Source of the DNA: Cyclobacteriaceae bacterium
GTDB lineage: Bacteria > Bacteroidota > Bacteroidia > Cytophagales > Cyclobacteriaceae
Direction: 5' to 3'
Length of the DNA stretch: 64,000 bases
NCBI GenBank assembly: GCA_019638235.1
Contig: JAHBUE010000001.1
Location: forward strand, 1,908,492-1,972,491
Part shown: positions 37,695-47,500 of the stretch, piece after piece
Layout: each line of letters opens with the position of its first letter
Numbering within the stretch: position 1 is the first letter of the stretch
Position numbers and translations under genes: made by a program
Notes under the pieces: generated by a model
Databases searched by the model: none
What the model saw: the letters and a program-made list of their open reading frames with translations, nothing else
What the model was told of the DNA's origin: nothing

Positions 37695-38339
37695 GTGTTA
37701 GTAGCCGGAGCAAGTCGTCATGCCAAGGAAATACTGGAATTACTGCATCAGCAGAACCAGTTGGATAACCTTCAATTTTTTGATGACATCAATAGAGAGG
37801 CTCCCGATTTGTTTTACGAGCGCTTTCCGATAGTCAAGAGCATAGATGATCTTCACAATATCTTCAAAACCGACAATCGGTTTGTTTTAGGATTGGGAGG
37901 AACGAAGGCAAGAGCAGTGGTAGCTGAAAAACTGATTAAGGCAGGTGGGCATCCTCATTCGGTAATTGCCGAATCTGCCCGTGTGGGCCATTATCATGTA
38001 TCGATAGGGAAGGGCGTTAATATTATGGAATTAGTGTTGATAACGAACAGCGTCACCCTTGGCGAAGGGTGTTTGATTAATGCATTTTCTGCCATCCACC
38101 ACGATGTAACGGTTGGTTGCTATTGCGAGATTTCGCCCAGGGCTACGCTACTGGGAGGCGCATCAATAGGTAACTTCAGTAGCGTAGGTAGCGGTGCCAT
38201 TATTCTTCCCAACGTAAAAGTTGGCAGTCATGTAATAATTGGTGCAGGCAGCGTGGTAACACGCGATGTTCCGGATAACTGTACGGTGGTTGGGGTGCCG
38301 GGCAAGGTTATCAGGAAGGCGCCTTCATCTGTTTCTTAA
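37695..38339 (+). CDS. NeuD/PglD-like sugar acyltransferase (left-handed beta helix)
   Basis: A 214-residue protein with an N-terminal Rossmann-like domain (VAGASRHAKEILELL) and a C-terminal hexapeptide-repeat helix (about 95-200), including HHDVTVGCYCEISPRATLLGG and the closing VGVPGKVIRK. The His-His pair in SAIHHDV fits the catalytic His of PglD-type enzymes that acetylate UDP-4-amino sugars. GTG 37695 follows the aminotransferase stop by two bases, so the two genes are translationally linked. Confidence 0.88.
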   Translation: MLVAGASRHAKEILELLHQQNQLDNLQFFDDINREAPDLFYERFPIVKSIDDLHNIFKTDNRFVLGLGGTKARAVVAEKLIKAGGHPHSVIAESARVGHYHVSIGKGVNIMELVLITNSVTLGEGCLINAFSAIHHDVTVGCYCEISPRATLLGGASIGNFSSVGSGAIILPNVKVGSHVIIGAGSVVTRDVPDNCTVVGVPGKVIRKAPSSVS

Positions 38340-38403
38340 CGTACATCAGTAACCTGTAACATCAATCTCCAGGCATAATCATTAAAATTTTCAAACCGGT
38401 TAT

Positions 38404-39771
38404 ATGAAAAATTCAAAGGGCATTCTTTTATTCTTTATTACTTTACTTATTCTCTTGTGGAACCCGCTCACGTTCTACCTCTATTATTCAAACTACGATA
38501 TATACGAATCGGGGATATTGAAAATGATTTTTTGGTTGATACCCATTCTTGGAATTTTCGCGTTCATTTATATCAGACGACTGAAAAGCGTGTCAGAACG
38601 ATTGGAGAATTTGGTTTTTAATAGTTCGTTTATCGTTATCGCACTTGGCTTTCTGGTGTTTATTAATTTTTTAATCGGATTGTTTGCGGGTTCGGAAGAT
38701 AATGAGCATGATGGTTTGATTTTTAAACCCAACTCTGCAGCAGTTTACTCAACTGTAGAATTTAACTACCGGGCAGAAATCAACACGTTAGGGTTGCGTA
38801 ACAAAGAGATACAAATTGAAAAAGATAAGGATACGTTTAGAGTTTTGTGTTTTGGAGATAGCTGGACTTTTGGTTGGGGGGTTGATCTGGAGTTTAGCTG
38901 GCCCATGCAATTGGAGCGTTACCTGAAAGAGAATGGGTATGAAAAAATCGAGGTGATTAATTGCGGGCAGGGAGGCCAGTATACATCAACCTATAAGGAA
39001 TATGTGGCAAAGTCGGTACCGCTATTGAAACCAGATTTGGTGTTGGTTGGCGTGCTTCAACTCGATGATCTGGCGCAATTGTTTGAACATAAACTAACAG
39101 AGTCTGGAGGAAATATTAGTAGTTTTAAATACGTACTAAAATCTTTTCTATTTGCCTCTTTTGGTAACTACCTTACGTTGCTTGGCAAGAAAAGCAATCA
39201 GGTAGTGGATATTAAAGCTGAATGGGAGCGAAGCAACAGCGGATTGATTGATAACTTTAGTGGCCTTCGTCAATTGCGTTTTGGAACGTTGTCAGACACT
39301 GTTCAGGCATTGTTTAAAACCGGAAATCTGAACCCTGGCTTGCTGAACAACTATATCGATTTTCCTGACCGGGTAACTATTTTTAATAACCCCAATCATC
39401 CGGTTACACAAGAGGCAATTCGTCAAATGACTTCAGACTTTGAAAAAATGAAAGCAGTATGTGAAGCCAATGAAGCCGGGTTAATGTTTGTTAATTTACC
39501 CATGAATTACTTTACCGGTCACATCGTTGAGCGAATGCCTTCGGATATTCTGAATACATATTTTATGGAGAACAATCGTATTGATTCTGTTTATTCCTCC
39601 GTTGCTAAAATTAACCAGATTTCCTACGTTGAACTTACCGGGCATTTTATAGACCTGCCAGAGAAGGATAAATACTTTTTTAAGTTTGATGGGCACCCTA
39701 ATGAAAGTGGTTATCGTGAAATTGCCGTTCAACTGGGCAAACACCTTATTGAACACGAGTATATCAGATAA
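38404..39771 (+). CDS. Membrane SGNH/GDSL-like acyl hydrolase or transferase
   Basis: 455 residues: two or three N-terminal helices (about 5-25, 42-58, 75-97) and a periplasmic SGNH domain. Block I is LCFGDSWTFGWG, a Gly-rich NCGQGGQYT comes next, and block V is FDGHPNESGY with Asp and His. AlgX/AlgJ-like proteins that acetylate exported polysaccharides have a similar layout, but without an MBOAT partner in the window the direction (acetylation or de-esterification) is open. It ends the plus-strand sugar operon and converges on the PorP-SPOR gene. Confidence 0.78.
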   Translation: MKNSKGILLFFITLLILLWNPLTFYLYYSNYDIYESGILKMIFWLIPILGIFAFIYIRRLKSVSERLENLVFNSSFIVIALGFLVFINFLIGLFAGSEDNEHDGLIFKPNSAAVYSTVEFNYRAEINTLGLRNKEIQIEKDKDTFRVLCFGDSWTFGWGVDLEFSWPMQLERYLKENGYEKIEVINCGQGGQYTSTYKEYVAKSVPLLKPDLVLVGVLQLDDLAQLFEHKLTESGGNISSFKYVLKSFLFASFGNYLTLLGKKSNQVVDIKAEWERSNSGLIDNFSGLRQLRFGTLSDTVQALFKTGNLNPGLLNNYIDFPDRVTIFNNPNHPVTQEAIRQMTSDFEKMKAVCEANEAGLMFVNLPMNYFTGHIVERMPSDILNTYFMENNRIDSVYSSVAKINQISYVELTGHFIDLPEKDKYFFKFDGHPNESGYREIAVQLGKHLIEHEYIR

Positions 39772-39791
39772 CGTCTTTGCAAGAAATGTAA

Positions 39792-41186
39792 TTACTCCTT
39801 CACTAAAAGAATCCAGGTGTCTCTAAAGTAATACCTGCTTTTAGCCCGATACTCATCCCGAACTTTTCTGGCCTCTGCCATGGTTGCAAATTTACCCACG
39901 TGCACGTAATTAAAATTTCTCAGAGCCGAGTATGAAACGATAGCGGAGAAGCCGTCAGCTTTTAACTGATTTGCAAACTTATTTGCATTGGGGCTGTACT
40001 TAAATGTTCCGACAACCACATAATACCCTGGCGGTAAATCTGATTTTTCTTCTACTGCCTTTGGCTCTTCTTTTATCGGTTCTGGAGTGACTTTAGGCTG
40101 CTCAGTTGGCGTTTCTTGCCTGGGTTGCTCAACTGGTGCTTCCTGCTTAGGTTGTTCAACAGGAGCTTCTTGCTCAGGTTGTTCCTGCATCACAGGTTCT
40201 TGTATATCTGGCTTTTCGGTCTTCTCAGTTTTTTCTTCTTGTGTGGAAGGTTCTTCTTTAGTTTTGGCAGATCGTGTTGGCCGGCTTACCTGTTTTTTAC
40301 CTAACCTAAGGCTTACATGAAACTCATGAGATCCGGTACCAAAACCGTCTACAACATCAGGTGCAAATTCGTAAGCATAACCCACTTTGATTTTCTCCAT
40401 AAGAAAAAAGCCAAGAAAAGCAGAAGGTCCGTAGTCTTGCCGATAAGAACCGCCTGCCCATAACAGGTTATCGATTTTTAAAACGCCCAATACTTCAAAT
40501 TGATTTTCTTTTATTTCGTTAGTCCTGTACAAAAAATAGGGTTCAAAGGTGAGTCGTTCACCGAGACTGAAATTGTAACTAATAGACGAGAAGGTGTTTT
40601 TCAAGGCATCAAACTCGGGTGAATTGAATGTATTTTCTGAAATGGCTTTGTTGGCAAATAAACTTGGTAGTGCAAATCCTATTTTCAGATTGTTAAACTG
40701 ATAGTGAAGACCAAACTGGCCATTCAGGTTTGAGGTATTTGAGTTGGTTAGTGACGGGTCTGTAGGGTCATCAACTTTACTTAAGTCAACCCGGCTCATG
40801 GAGTAGCCCATAGATAGGCCAAAACCGATTTTGTGATTTGCTTCCATGCTCTGACCTAAATAGACCTGATAGGCAAAGGATGCAATTCCGGTATTTGTTT
40901 GAAGAACACCAATCCTGTCGTTGTACGCATTAAGTGCCCACCCCATTTTGTGATTTATCGGAACCTGAAGGTTGGCCGTGATGGTAGTAGGTGCACCTTC
41001 AAACTGTGCCCATTGTTTTCGGAAATTCAGATTCAGTTCACTAAAACCACTTGGGGCAATAAAGGAGGGATTTAGTAAGTAAGGGTTTACAAAATAGTGA
41101 TTATAGATCAGATTTTGCTGAGCCTCTGAACGGTTTGCCAAAACCTGAAGAATAATTAGAATGATGAGGGGTCTTAGAAAGGTCAT
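39792..41186 (-). CDS. PorP/SprF family protein fused to a SPOR domain
   Basis: A 464-residue protein. A signal peptide (ending about residue 22) is followed by a PorP/SprF barrel with the family start NLIYNHYFVNPYLLNPSF (to about 300), a low-complexity linker rich in Glu, Pro and Gln with repeated APVEQP units (about 310-385), and a C-terminal SPOR domain (YYVVVGTFKYSPNANKFANQL). SPOR domains bind denuded peptidoglycan, so the barrel may be tethered to the cell wall. It is seven bases downstream of a type B T9SS giant, the expected cargo. Confidence 0.88.
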   Translation of the reverse strand: MTFLRPLIILIILQVLANRSEAQQNLIYNHYFVNPYLLNPSFIAPSGFSELNLNFRKQWAQFEGAPTTITANLQVPINHKMGWALNAYNDRIGVLQTNTGIASFAYQVYLGQSMEANHKIGFGLSMGYSMSRVDLSKVDDPTDPSLTNSNTSNLNGQFGLHYQFNNLKIGFALPSLFANKAISENTFNSPEFDALKNTFSSISYNFSLGERLTFEPYFLYRTNEIKENQFEVLGVLKIDNLLWAGGSYRQDYGPSAFLGFFLMEKIKVGYAYEFAPDVVDGFGTGSHEFHVSLRLGKKQVSRPTRSAKTKEEPSTQEEKTEKTEKPDIQEPVMQEQPEQEAPVEQPKQEAPVEQPRQETPTEQPKVTPEPIKEEPKAVEEKSDLPPGYYVVVGTFKYSPNANKFANQLKADGFSAIVSYSALRNFNYVHVGKFATMAEARKVRDEYRAKSRYYFRDTWILLVKE

Positions 41187-41193
41187 GCGAAAT

Positions 41194-44100
41194 TTATCGT
41201 ATTAAGGTCACAGATCCATTAATTGGTTTTTTGTCGGGACAACGAATTACGTAAAAATAAACTCCCTGCGGAAGTAAAGAGCCATTAAAAGTTCCATTCC
41301 ATTGGGTGGAATAACCTTTCGAGGAGTACACTTTTTGACCCTGGCGGTTAAAAACGTCCACCGTACAATTATCAATCAGGTCTGCATTATTAATAGTCCA
41401 GGTTTCGGTACTAACATCACCCTTCCCGTCAGGCGAAAATGTGTTATTGGGTTTCACAATCGGGTCCTCTTCCAGTACGGTCAGGTTAGCGACATCACTG
41501 GCTTCAACTCCTTCGCCATCCGTTACGGTTATGTTAAACTGGTACAACCCGGGCGTGAGGTTACTGAGTGATAAAACGTTAGTATCATCCGGATTCAAGG
41601 AAACCGGAGTCCCTAAGGTTTGTGTCCATTTGTAGGATGCAATAATTCCATCAGGGTCTGAGGCTACAGCGGTAATTTCAATAGTATTTACAGGTAATTG
41701 AATAGTTAGATCACCGCCAGCATCCACAACAGGGGGGAGGTTGGCGGGTTGAGCCGGGAAAACGCTTACGGTTGCATCATCAAAATTGGTTTCGTTTTCA
41801 TCATCGGTAGCTGTAAAGCGAAATACATAATTGCCTTCAAGTAAATTACTAAGCGATAACGTAGTTGTTGCACTTCCAGTCATGGTTACATCAGGCCCTG
41901 ACAGCTTTGTCCAAAGAACAGATGCAATGGTTCCGTCATCGGTAGCTGTTCCGGTTAACACGGCTGTATTTGTTGGCATAACAACATTCTTATTACCTCC
42001 GGCACTAACATTTGGAGGAAGGTTAGCTGTGGCAGGTAAAACAATTACCATAACCTGGCTCGATCCGGTTGCTCCCAAATTGTCTGTAACGGTTAACCTG
42101 AATTGATAAGACCCCTCCAGCATGTTAGTAACAGATAATGAGGGAGTATTTTCATTAGTGAGTGTGCAAGCAGGCCCGCTCAGTTTTATCCAGTCGTATG
42201 CTTCAATAGTGCCATCAGGATCATTTCCGGTTCCATTGAGTATTACACTATTAGTCGGAAGTTTTATGGTTTGATTTGTGCCTGCATTGGCAAATGGTGC
42301 CTGATTAGCTGTTGCGGCATTTACAGTCACCTGGGCTTCATCTGACCCTGTTGCGGCTTGATCATCAGTTGCTGTAAACCTGAACCTATACACTCCTTCC
42401 ACAAGGTTGTTTATGGTAAGCAAGGTTGAAGTTGCATTAACTAATGTAGCAGTTGAAGGCCCGCTTACTTGTGTCCAAACGCGGCTAACAATAGTTCCGT
42501 CCGGATCGCTGGCGCTACCGGTAAGTTGAACTGTACTGACAGGTAGAAAAATTGTTCTGTCAGGCCCTGCATTAACAATAGGAGCCTGGTTGGTCGTTGC
42601 AGGGTTTACTGTAATCGTCATGTCATTGGTGGCAGTGGCCCCATCGTTATCAGTTACCTGTAATCTGAATGTATAAATACCTTCCACCAGATTAGAAACG
42701 GAAAGGGTAGCATTAGTTATTGTTCCCAGCGTAACAGTTGGTCCTGAAACTTTTGCCCATAGATAGGAAGCGATGAAGCCATCAGCGTCACTACCTGAAC
42801 CATTGATAGTTGCACCGTTTGTGGGTAGTGTAATGATTAAATCAGGGCCCGCATTTGCAATAGGTGCCTGATTGACAGACGCTGCATTTACAGTAACCAT
42901 GACATCGTCATTGTCGGTTGCATCTTTGTCATCTGTCACAGTTAACCTGAAAACATAGACACCCTCAACCATATCAGAAATAGAGAGCGAAGCATTATTA
43001 GTATTGGTAAGCGTTGCTGCAGGGCCACTTAGTTTTGACCATTGATAGGAAACGACCACTCCATCGGCATCACTACCGGAACCAAACAACGTTATGCTAT
43101 TGGTGGGCAGTGTTAATACTTGATCAGCCCCTGCAAACGCCACTGGCGGTTGATTAACTTCAGCCGGTAATACGGTTACGGTAGTCTGTGCAAATGCTGT
43201 TAGTCCCTGGTTATCAGTCACGGTTAATCTAAACACATAGACACCCTCAATAAGGTTGCTGATGGATGCAGTTGGAAAATTTTCATTGGTTATAGTAGCA
43301 GTTGGCCCGCTAACTTTTGTCCATAAGTAGGATGCAATTGAGCCATCAGGATCATTTCCTGAACCAATAAGATTTGTTGAGTTTACTGGCAGTGTAAGGG
43401 TTTGATTTATCCCAGCGTTAGCCACAGGAGGTTGATTGGTTGCCTCAGGATTAACAGTAAGAGTTACAGTAGCTGACCCGGTTGCCCCATCATTGTCAGT
43501 AACTGTTAATCTGAAGGAATAGCTTCCGGCAGCAGGAACTACAACGGTAAGGGTGGCCGTATTAGCATTAGAAAGAGTGGCTGCCGTACCGCTGATTTGC
43601 ACCCAGGTGTAACTCTCAATTGTTCCATCCGGATCAACACCTGAACCCACGAAATTCGTTGAGTTAGTAGGTAAGGTAATTGATTTATTTGGTCCTGCAT
43701 TTGCGATAGGCGATTGATTCGTGGCCGATTGTACTACAACGTCCACTTCATCAAATGCTGTAGCTCCCTCATTATCGGTAACCGTTATTCTAAAGGTATA
43801 TGTTCCCTGAATCAGGTTACTTGCGGTTAAAGAAGTGGTTGTTGCTCCGCTTAACGTTGGACTTGCCGGGCCGGAAATATATGTCCATAAGTAGAAATCT
43901 ATTGTACCATCGGCATCTATTGCTACGGCATTCAGGTTAATCGTTGATGTTGGTAATGTTATGATCTGGTCTGCAGGAGCATTTACAACAGGCGCCTGAT
44001 TGGCAGCAAACACAAATACACTGACGTCATCACTTGCAGTGGCCCCGAGGTTATCGGTTACAGTAACACGAAATGCGTACGTTCCTACTTGCAAGTCAGT

Positions 44101-46422
44101 TAACGAGAAGTTTGCTGTAGTATTTCCTGTTCCTGAAAACGATGGTCCGCTGATCTGCTGCCATTGATAGGAGGAAATTGATCCGTCAGGATCACTGGCG
44201 ACTGCCTGAAGGGTAGTGCTGTTATTTGGCAACGTCAGACTTACATCTGCTCCGGCATTTACAATTGGAGATTGATTTATAGCAGCAGGCAAAACCGTTA
44301 ACGTCATTAAATCCGACCCTGTTGCACCCTGGTTGTCAGTAACGGTTAATCTGAAAACGTAACTGCCTTCTATAAGTCCGGAAGCTGTCAGATTTTGGGT
44401 GCTCTCATTTGAGAGTGTGGCTAATGGTCCACTCTGTTTTGTCCAGGAATATGCAGAGATAGTACCATCAGAATCAGTACCGGTTCCATTAATAACAATT
44501 GAATTAGTTGGTAAAGTAATTGATCGGTCTGGCCCTGCATTTGCCACAGGAGGAACATTAACAGGAGCTGAGTTAACCGTAACCGTAACATTAGCAAAAC
44601 CCGTTGCTCCTTCATTATCCGTAACGGTAAGCCTGAACGTATAGACACCCTGTATCAAATTACTTACACTTACAGTTGCAGAGGAAGCATTTGTTAGTGT
44701 TGCAGAGTTAGGGCCTGTAACCTGTGTCCACATATATCCAGCTATAGAGCCATCTGGATCAGAGCCTGATCCTACAATATTTGTCGAGTTGGTTGGGAGC
44801 GTAAGGGTAATGTTAGGCCCTGCATTAGCAGTGGGCGATTGGTTTGAACCAATAACTGTCACGATTGCCTCCTGGCTTCCTGATGCACCGTTATTGTCAG
44901 TGGCAGTGAGACGCACTACATAAACACCTGCAACAAGGTTTGAAAGTGTTAGATTTTGTGTATTGGCATTTGTAAGGGTAGCTGCAGGACCGCTTACTTT
45001 TTCCCATAAGAACGTAGCAACCCATCCATCCACATCACTACCCCAACCATTTAGGGTTACCGTGTTCGTTGGCAGGTATACAGTTTTGTTTCCACCTGTT
45101 TCTGCTGTTGGAGGTTGATTAACTGCTACTGTAACGTTGACATCATCAGATCCAGTGGCTCCTACATTATCAGTAACAGTTAACCGGAAAACATAATTTC
45201 CTTGAACAAGATTGCTCAAGCTTAATGTAGCCGTAGTTGTGCCTGTCATAGTGGCAAACGGGCCACTGACCTTTGTCCAAAGATAAGAAGCAATAGAGCC
45301 ATCAGGATCAGATCCGCTTCCTGTAAGGTTAAGAGAGGTTGTTGGTAGCGTTATCGTTCTATCTGGGCCAGCATTAGCAACAGGGCTTTGGTTGCCACCC
45401 AATACCGTTACTTTTACATCGTCTGAAGCACTTTGTCCTACGCTGCTGGTGGCTGTAAGCCTGAAGGTGTAAACACCTACAACCATATCCGAAAGCGATA
45501 GGTTAGGGGTGTTCGCGTTAGCCATTGTTGCGTTAGGGCCACTAACCTTCGTCCAAACATACGATGTGATTGACCCCGAAGTTGTAGAGGCTAATCCATT
45601 TATAGTAGTTGAAGTTGTGGGGAGTGCAATTGTTTTATCAGCACCAGCACTAACAGATATTCCTTGTTTTACTTGCTGCATCATCCATTCGTATACGTTA
45701 GGTGTGTGCAGTGAATTATCTGTGCGATAAGCAAAATTCCACGCATCATGCCACACACCCTGGTATATAGAGTAAATGGGAGCAGGTATAATGGCGGGGT
45801 TACATGCGTTTATTGCGTTAATCATATTTGTTGTCCTTGAAATGGGTACAACGGTATCAGTATCCCCGTGCGAGGCCCAGATGGGAATATTATTCTGGGC
45901 GTATGTACAGGCCCATGATGTGCTGTTATATCCTCCGCAAACCGGTACTAAGGCAGCAACTTTTTGAGGAAAGTTGTACGTATATTCCCAGGCACCACCG
46001 CCACCTAAACTTAAGCCAGTGATATAAATTCGTGAAGGATCAACACGTAAGTAACTTCTGACGTGTTCAACGACTTCATCCATATACCACACTGGCCAGG
46101 TTCCAAAATTGCTCTTCAATTGAGGTGATATTAGAATGAAGGGAAATTGGTATCCTTCAACAACATATTTCGGAGGCCCATTATAGGCTACCATAGGAAG
46201 ATCAGTGGTGCCGTTACCTCTTTCACCAATGCCATGGAAGAAAATTACAATAGGGTAATTGTCGGAGTTAGAATTGTAATCAGGGGGAAGGTATTCATAA
46301 TACCCGATCTGGCTGGTTGGGGTTAGTTTTGCGGTTTGATTCTGGCTATAAGCCTTTGTGAATGGCAGGATCAATGCGAGGCAAAGTATCCAGGTTATCG
46401 GGGTAGTACTGCTCTGACTCAT
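41194..46422 (-). CDS. Giant secreted esterase-headed PKD-repeat protein with type B T9SS signal (1742 aa)
   Basis: Signal peptide to about residue 26, then an alpha/beta-hydrolase domain with Ser138 (GLSLGG), Asp189 (GDTDTVVP) and His225 (GVWHDAW). Fifteen PKD-like repeats of about 88 residues follow (about 255-1650), each with a NAG.D..ITLPTN start and a YLWTKVSGP core. It ends with a gliding-type C-terminal domain (NNTFSPDGKGDVSTETW), the type B T9SS signal. The repeats form a stalk that would hold the esterase away from the cell. It is probably co-transcribed with the PorP-SPOR gene, whose product likely serves its secretion or attachment. The substrate is unknown. Confidence 0.88.
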   Translation of the reverse strand: MSQSSTTPITWILCLALILPFTKAYSQNQTAKLTPTSQIGYYEYLPPDYNSNSDNYPIVIFFHGIGERGNGTTDLPMVAYNGPPKYVVEGYQFPFILISPQLKSNFGTWPVWYMDEVVEHVRSYLRVDPSRIYITGLSLGGGGAWEYTYNFPQKVAALVPVCGGYNSTSWACTYAQNNIPIWASHGDTDTVVPISRTTNMINAINACNPAIIPAPIYSIYQGVWHDAWNFAYRTDNSLHTPNVYEWMMQQVKQGISVSAGADKTIALPTTSTTINGLASTTSGSITSYVWTKVSGPNATMANANTPNLSLSDMVVGVYTFRLTATSSVGQSASDDVKVTVLGGNQSPVANAGPDRTITLPTTSLNLTGSGSDPDGSIASYLWTKVSGPFATMTGTTTATLSLSNLVQGNYVFRLTVTDNVGATGSDDVNVTVAVNQPPTAETGGNKTVYLPTNTVTLNGWGSDVDGWVATFLWEKVSGPAATLTNANTQNLTLSNLVAGVYVVRLTATDNNGASGSQEAIVTVIGSNQSPTANAGPNITLTLPTNSTNIVGSGSDPDGSIAGYMWTQVTGPNSATLTNASSATVSVSNLIQGVYTFRLTVTDNEGATGFANVTVTVNSAPVNVPPVANAGPDRSITLPTNSIVINGTGTDSDGTISAYSWTKQSGPLATLSNESTQNLTASGLIEGSYVFRLTVTDNQGATGSDLMTLTVLPAAINQSPIVNAGADVSLTLPNNSTTLQAVASDPDGSISSYQWQQISGPSFSGTGNTTANFSLTDLQVGTYAFRVTVTDNLGATASDDVSVFVFAANQAPVVNAPADQIITLPTSTINLNAVAIDADGTIDFYLWTYISGPASPTLSGATTTSLTASNLIQGTYTFRITVTDNEGATAFDEVDVVVQSATNQSPIANAGPNKSITLPTNSTNFVGSGVDPDGTIESYTWVQISGTAATLSNANTATLTVVVPAAGSYSFRLTVTDNDGATGSATVTLTVNPEATNQPPVANAGINQTLTLPVNSTNLIGSGNDPDGSIASYLWTKVSGPTATITNENFPTASISNLIEGVYVFRLTVTDNQGLTAFAQTTVTVLPAEVNQPPVAFAGADQVLTLPTNSITLFGSGSDADGVVVSYQWSKLSGPAATLTNTNNASLSISDMVEGVYVFRLTVTDDKDATDNDDVMVTVNAASVNQAPIANAGPDLIITLPTNGATINGSGSDADGFIASYLWAKVSGPTVTLGTITNATLSVSNLVEGIYTFRLQVTDNDGATATNDMTITVNPATTNQAPIVNAGPDRTIFLPVSTVQLTGSASDPDGTIVSRVWTQVSGPSTATLVNATSTLLTINNLVEGVYRFRFTATDDQAATGSDEAQVTVNAATANQAPFANAGTNQTIKLPTNSVILNGTGNDPDGTIEAYDWIKLSGPACTLTNENTPSLSVTNMLEGSYQFRLTVTDNLGATGSSQVMVIVLPATANLPPNVSAGGNKNVVMPTNTAVLTGTATDDGTIASVLWTKLSGPDVTMTGSATTTLSLSNLLEGNYVFRFTATDDENETNFDDATVSVFPAQPANLPPVVDAGGDLTIQLPVNTIEITAVASDPDGIIASYKWTQTLGTPVSLNPDDTNVLSLSNLTPGLYQFNITVTDGEGVEASDVANLTVLEEDPIVKPNNTFSPDGKGDVSTETWTINNADLIDNCTVDVFNRQGQKVYSSKGYSTQWNGTFNGSLLPQGVYFYVIRCPDKKPINGSVTLIR
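41470..45655 (-). repeat. Fifteen PKD-like coding repeats
   Basis: Units of about 265-275 bp encode near-identical PKD-like domains of the 1742-residue protein. Adjacent units share long stretches of sequence, so slippage could alter their number, and assemblies of this region deserve a read-level check. Confidence 0.8.
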
Positions 46423-46537
46423 AATTTAGGTCGGTTTTAATATAGCTGTATACCAAAATGGGTAAGTAGGTAATACTATGGGTTTAAGCATAAATCTACC
46501 TTTTTTACAGAAAACAAACCAATTTAGCTTAGAAATG

Positions 46538-47476
46538 TTAGTGTTTTCGGGCTTTTTTATAAATTTCACCCAGGTTAAGGTAATAAATTTTCCCCCCTAA
46601 AATCCCCATTTCATTCTCATCTACAATGTAAAGTTGACTATCAGACTCAAAGGCTATCCCGGCCTTATGTGTATAATGGTCAAGCTCCAGTTTTGTTATT
46701 TTACCTGTTGAAAATTGGTTCCCTGCGAAATCTGAAATTAACCATATACAGGTATGGCCAAGTAGGGCCAGCATGGATTGATCTGGACTCAGGTCTGCCC
46801 CGGTAACCCAATAATCCATCATCGTATTTCCGCCAAGTTGGATACTATCAACCAGGACTGCTGTGTGATTTCCAGGTGAGTTTGGCAAGCGATATATTTT
46901 AGTGAATCCTGTAAAAGGAATAGTTCTGTTTTTTGTAAAAATATATAGTGAAGAATCCATTGCAATCATAGCATCGGCATCAAAATTCCTTAAGCCAGGT
47001 GGTGGCGGAAATAAGTGCTGGTCTTCATATTTGAAATGGATTACTTCAGGTTGAATTACCTGTGTTTCTGTTGCTTCAGGGTTATTGATTTTTAGAATCC
47101 TAAGATCATTTCTGTCGTTCTTATTATTACCAAATGCACCAATGTAAAGATTTTTATATTCGTCTAACGCAAGTGCTTCCCAACCTTTATTTATGCTATT
47201 GATGTGCACGCTTCGTATCAATTTCCCAGTGATATCAAGACAAAAAAGGGCTGGAATACCATCGTCATTGTGTGTCCATAATTTTCCGGGAGATATAATA
47301 GCCAGTCCGGAAGCCTCATTTATATGAGAGGGTAATTTGCCGGTTTCTTTAAAAATATTAGGAGGCAATTGCTGGATGTGAATAGAACTGTTAAGTGGTC
47401 GCGTCTGATTTTGACAATAAACAGACACCGGACAAAACCAAATAAGAAGACCTAAAACTTTGATAGACAAATTCAT
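46538..47476 (-). CDS. Secreted beta-propeller-like protein
   Basis: 312 residues with a signal peptide (ending about VYCQ). The body has repeated beta-strand motifs typical of propellers (SGLAIISPGKLWTHNDDG, NKGWEALALDEYKNLYIGA, AGIAFESDSQLYIVDENEM). No catalytic motif is evident; SdiA-regulated or phytase-like propeller families are the nearest guess. It is the last gene of the operon that starts at the response regulator, 24 bp after the GT4 gene. The role is unknown. Confidence 0.6.
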   Translation of the reverse strand: MNLSIKVLGLLIWFCPVSVYCQNQTRPLNSSIHIQQLPPNIFKETGKLPSHINEASGLAIISPGKLWTHNDDGIPALFCLDITGKLIRSVHINSINKGWEALALDEYKNLYIGAFGNNKNDRNDLRILKINNPEATETQVIQPEVIHFKYEDQHLFPPPPGLRNFDADAMIAMDSSLYIFTKNRTIPFTGFTKIYRLPNSPGNHTAVLVDSIQLGGNTMMDYWVTGADLSPDQSMLALLGHTCIWLISDFAGNQFSTGKITKLELDHYTHKAGIAFESDSQLYIVDENEMGILGGKIYYLNLGEIYKKARKH

Positions 47477-47500
47477 CGTGAACGTTAGTAAGTGATATAA

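Noticed and set aside
41470..45655. Non-coding tandem repeats or CRISPR
   Set aside because: Units of about 270 bp keep one open frame encoding PKD-like domains.
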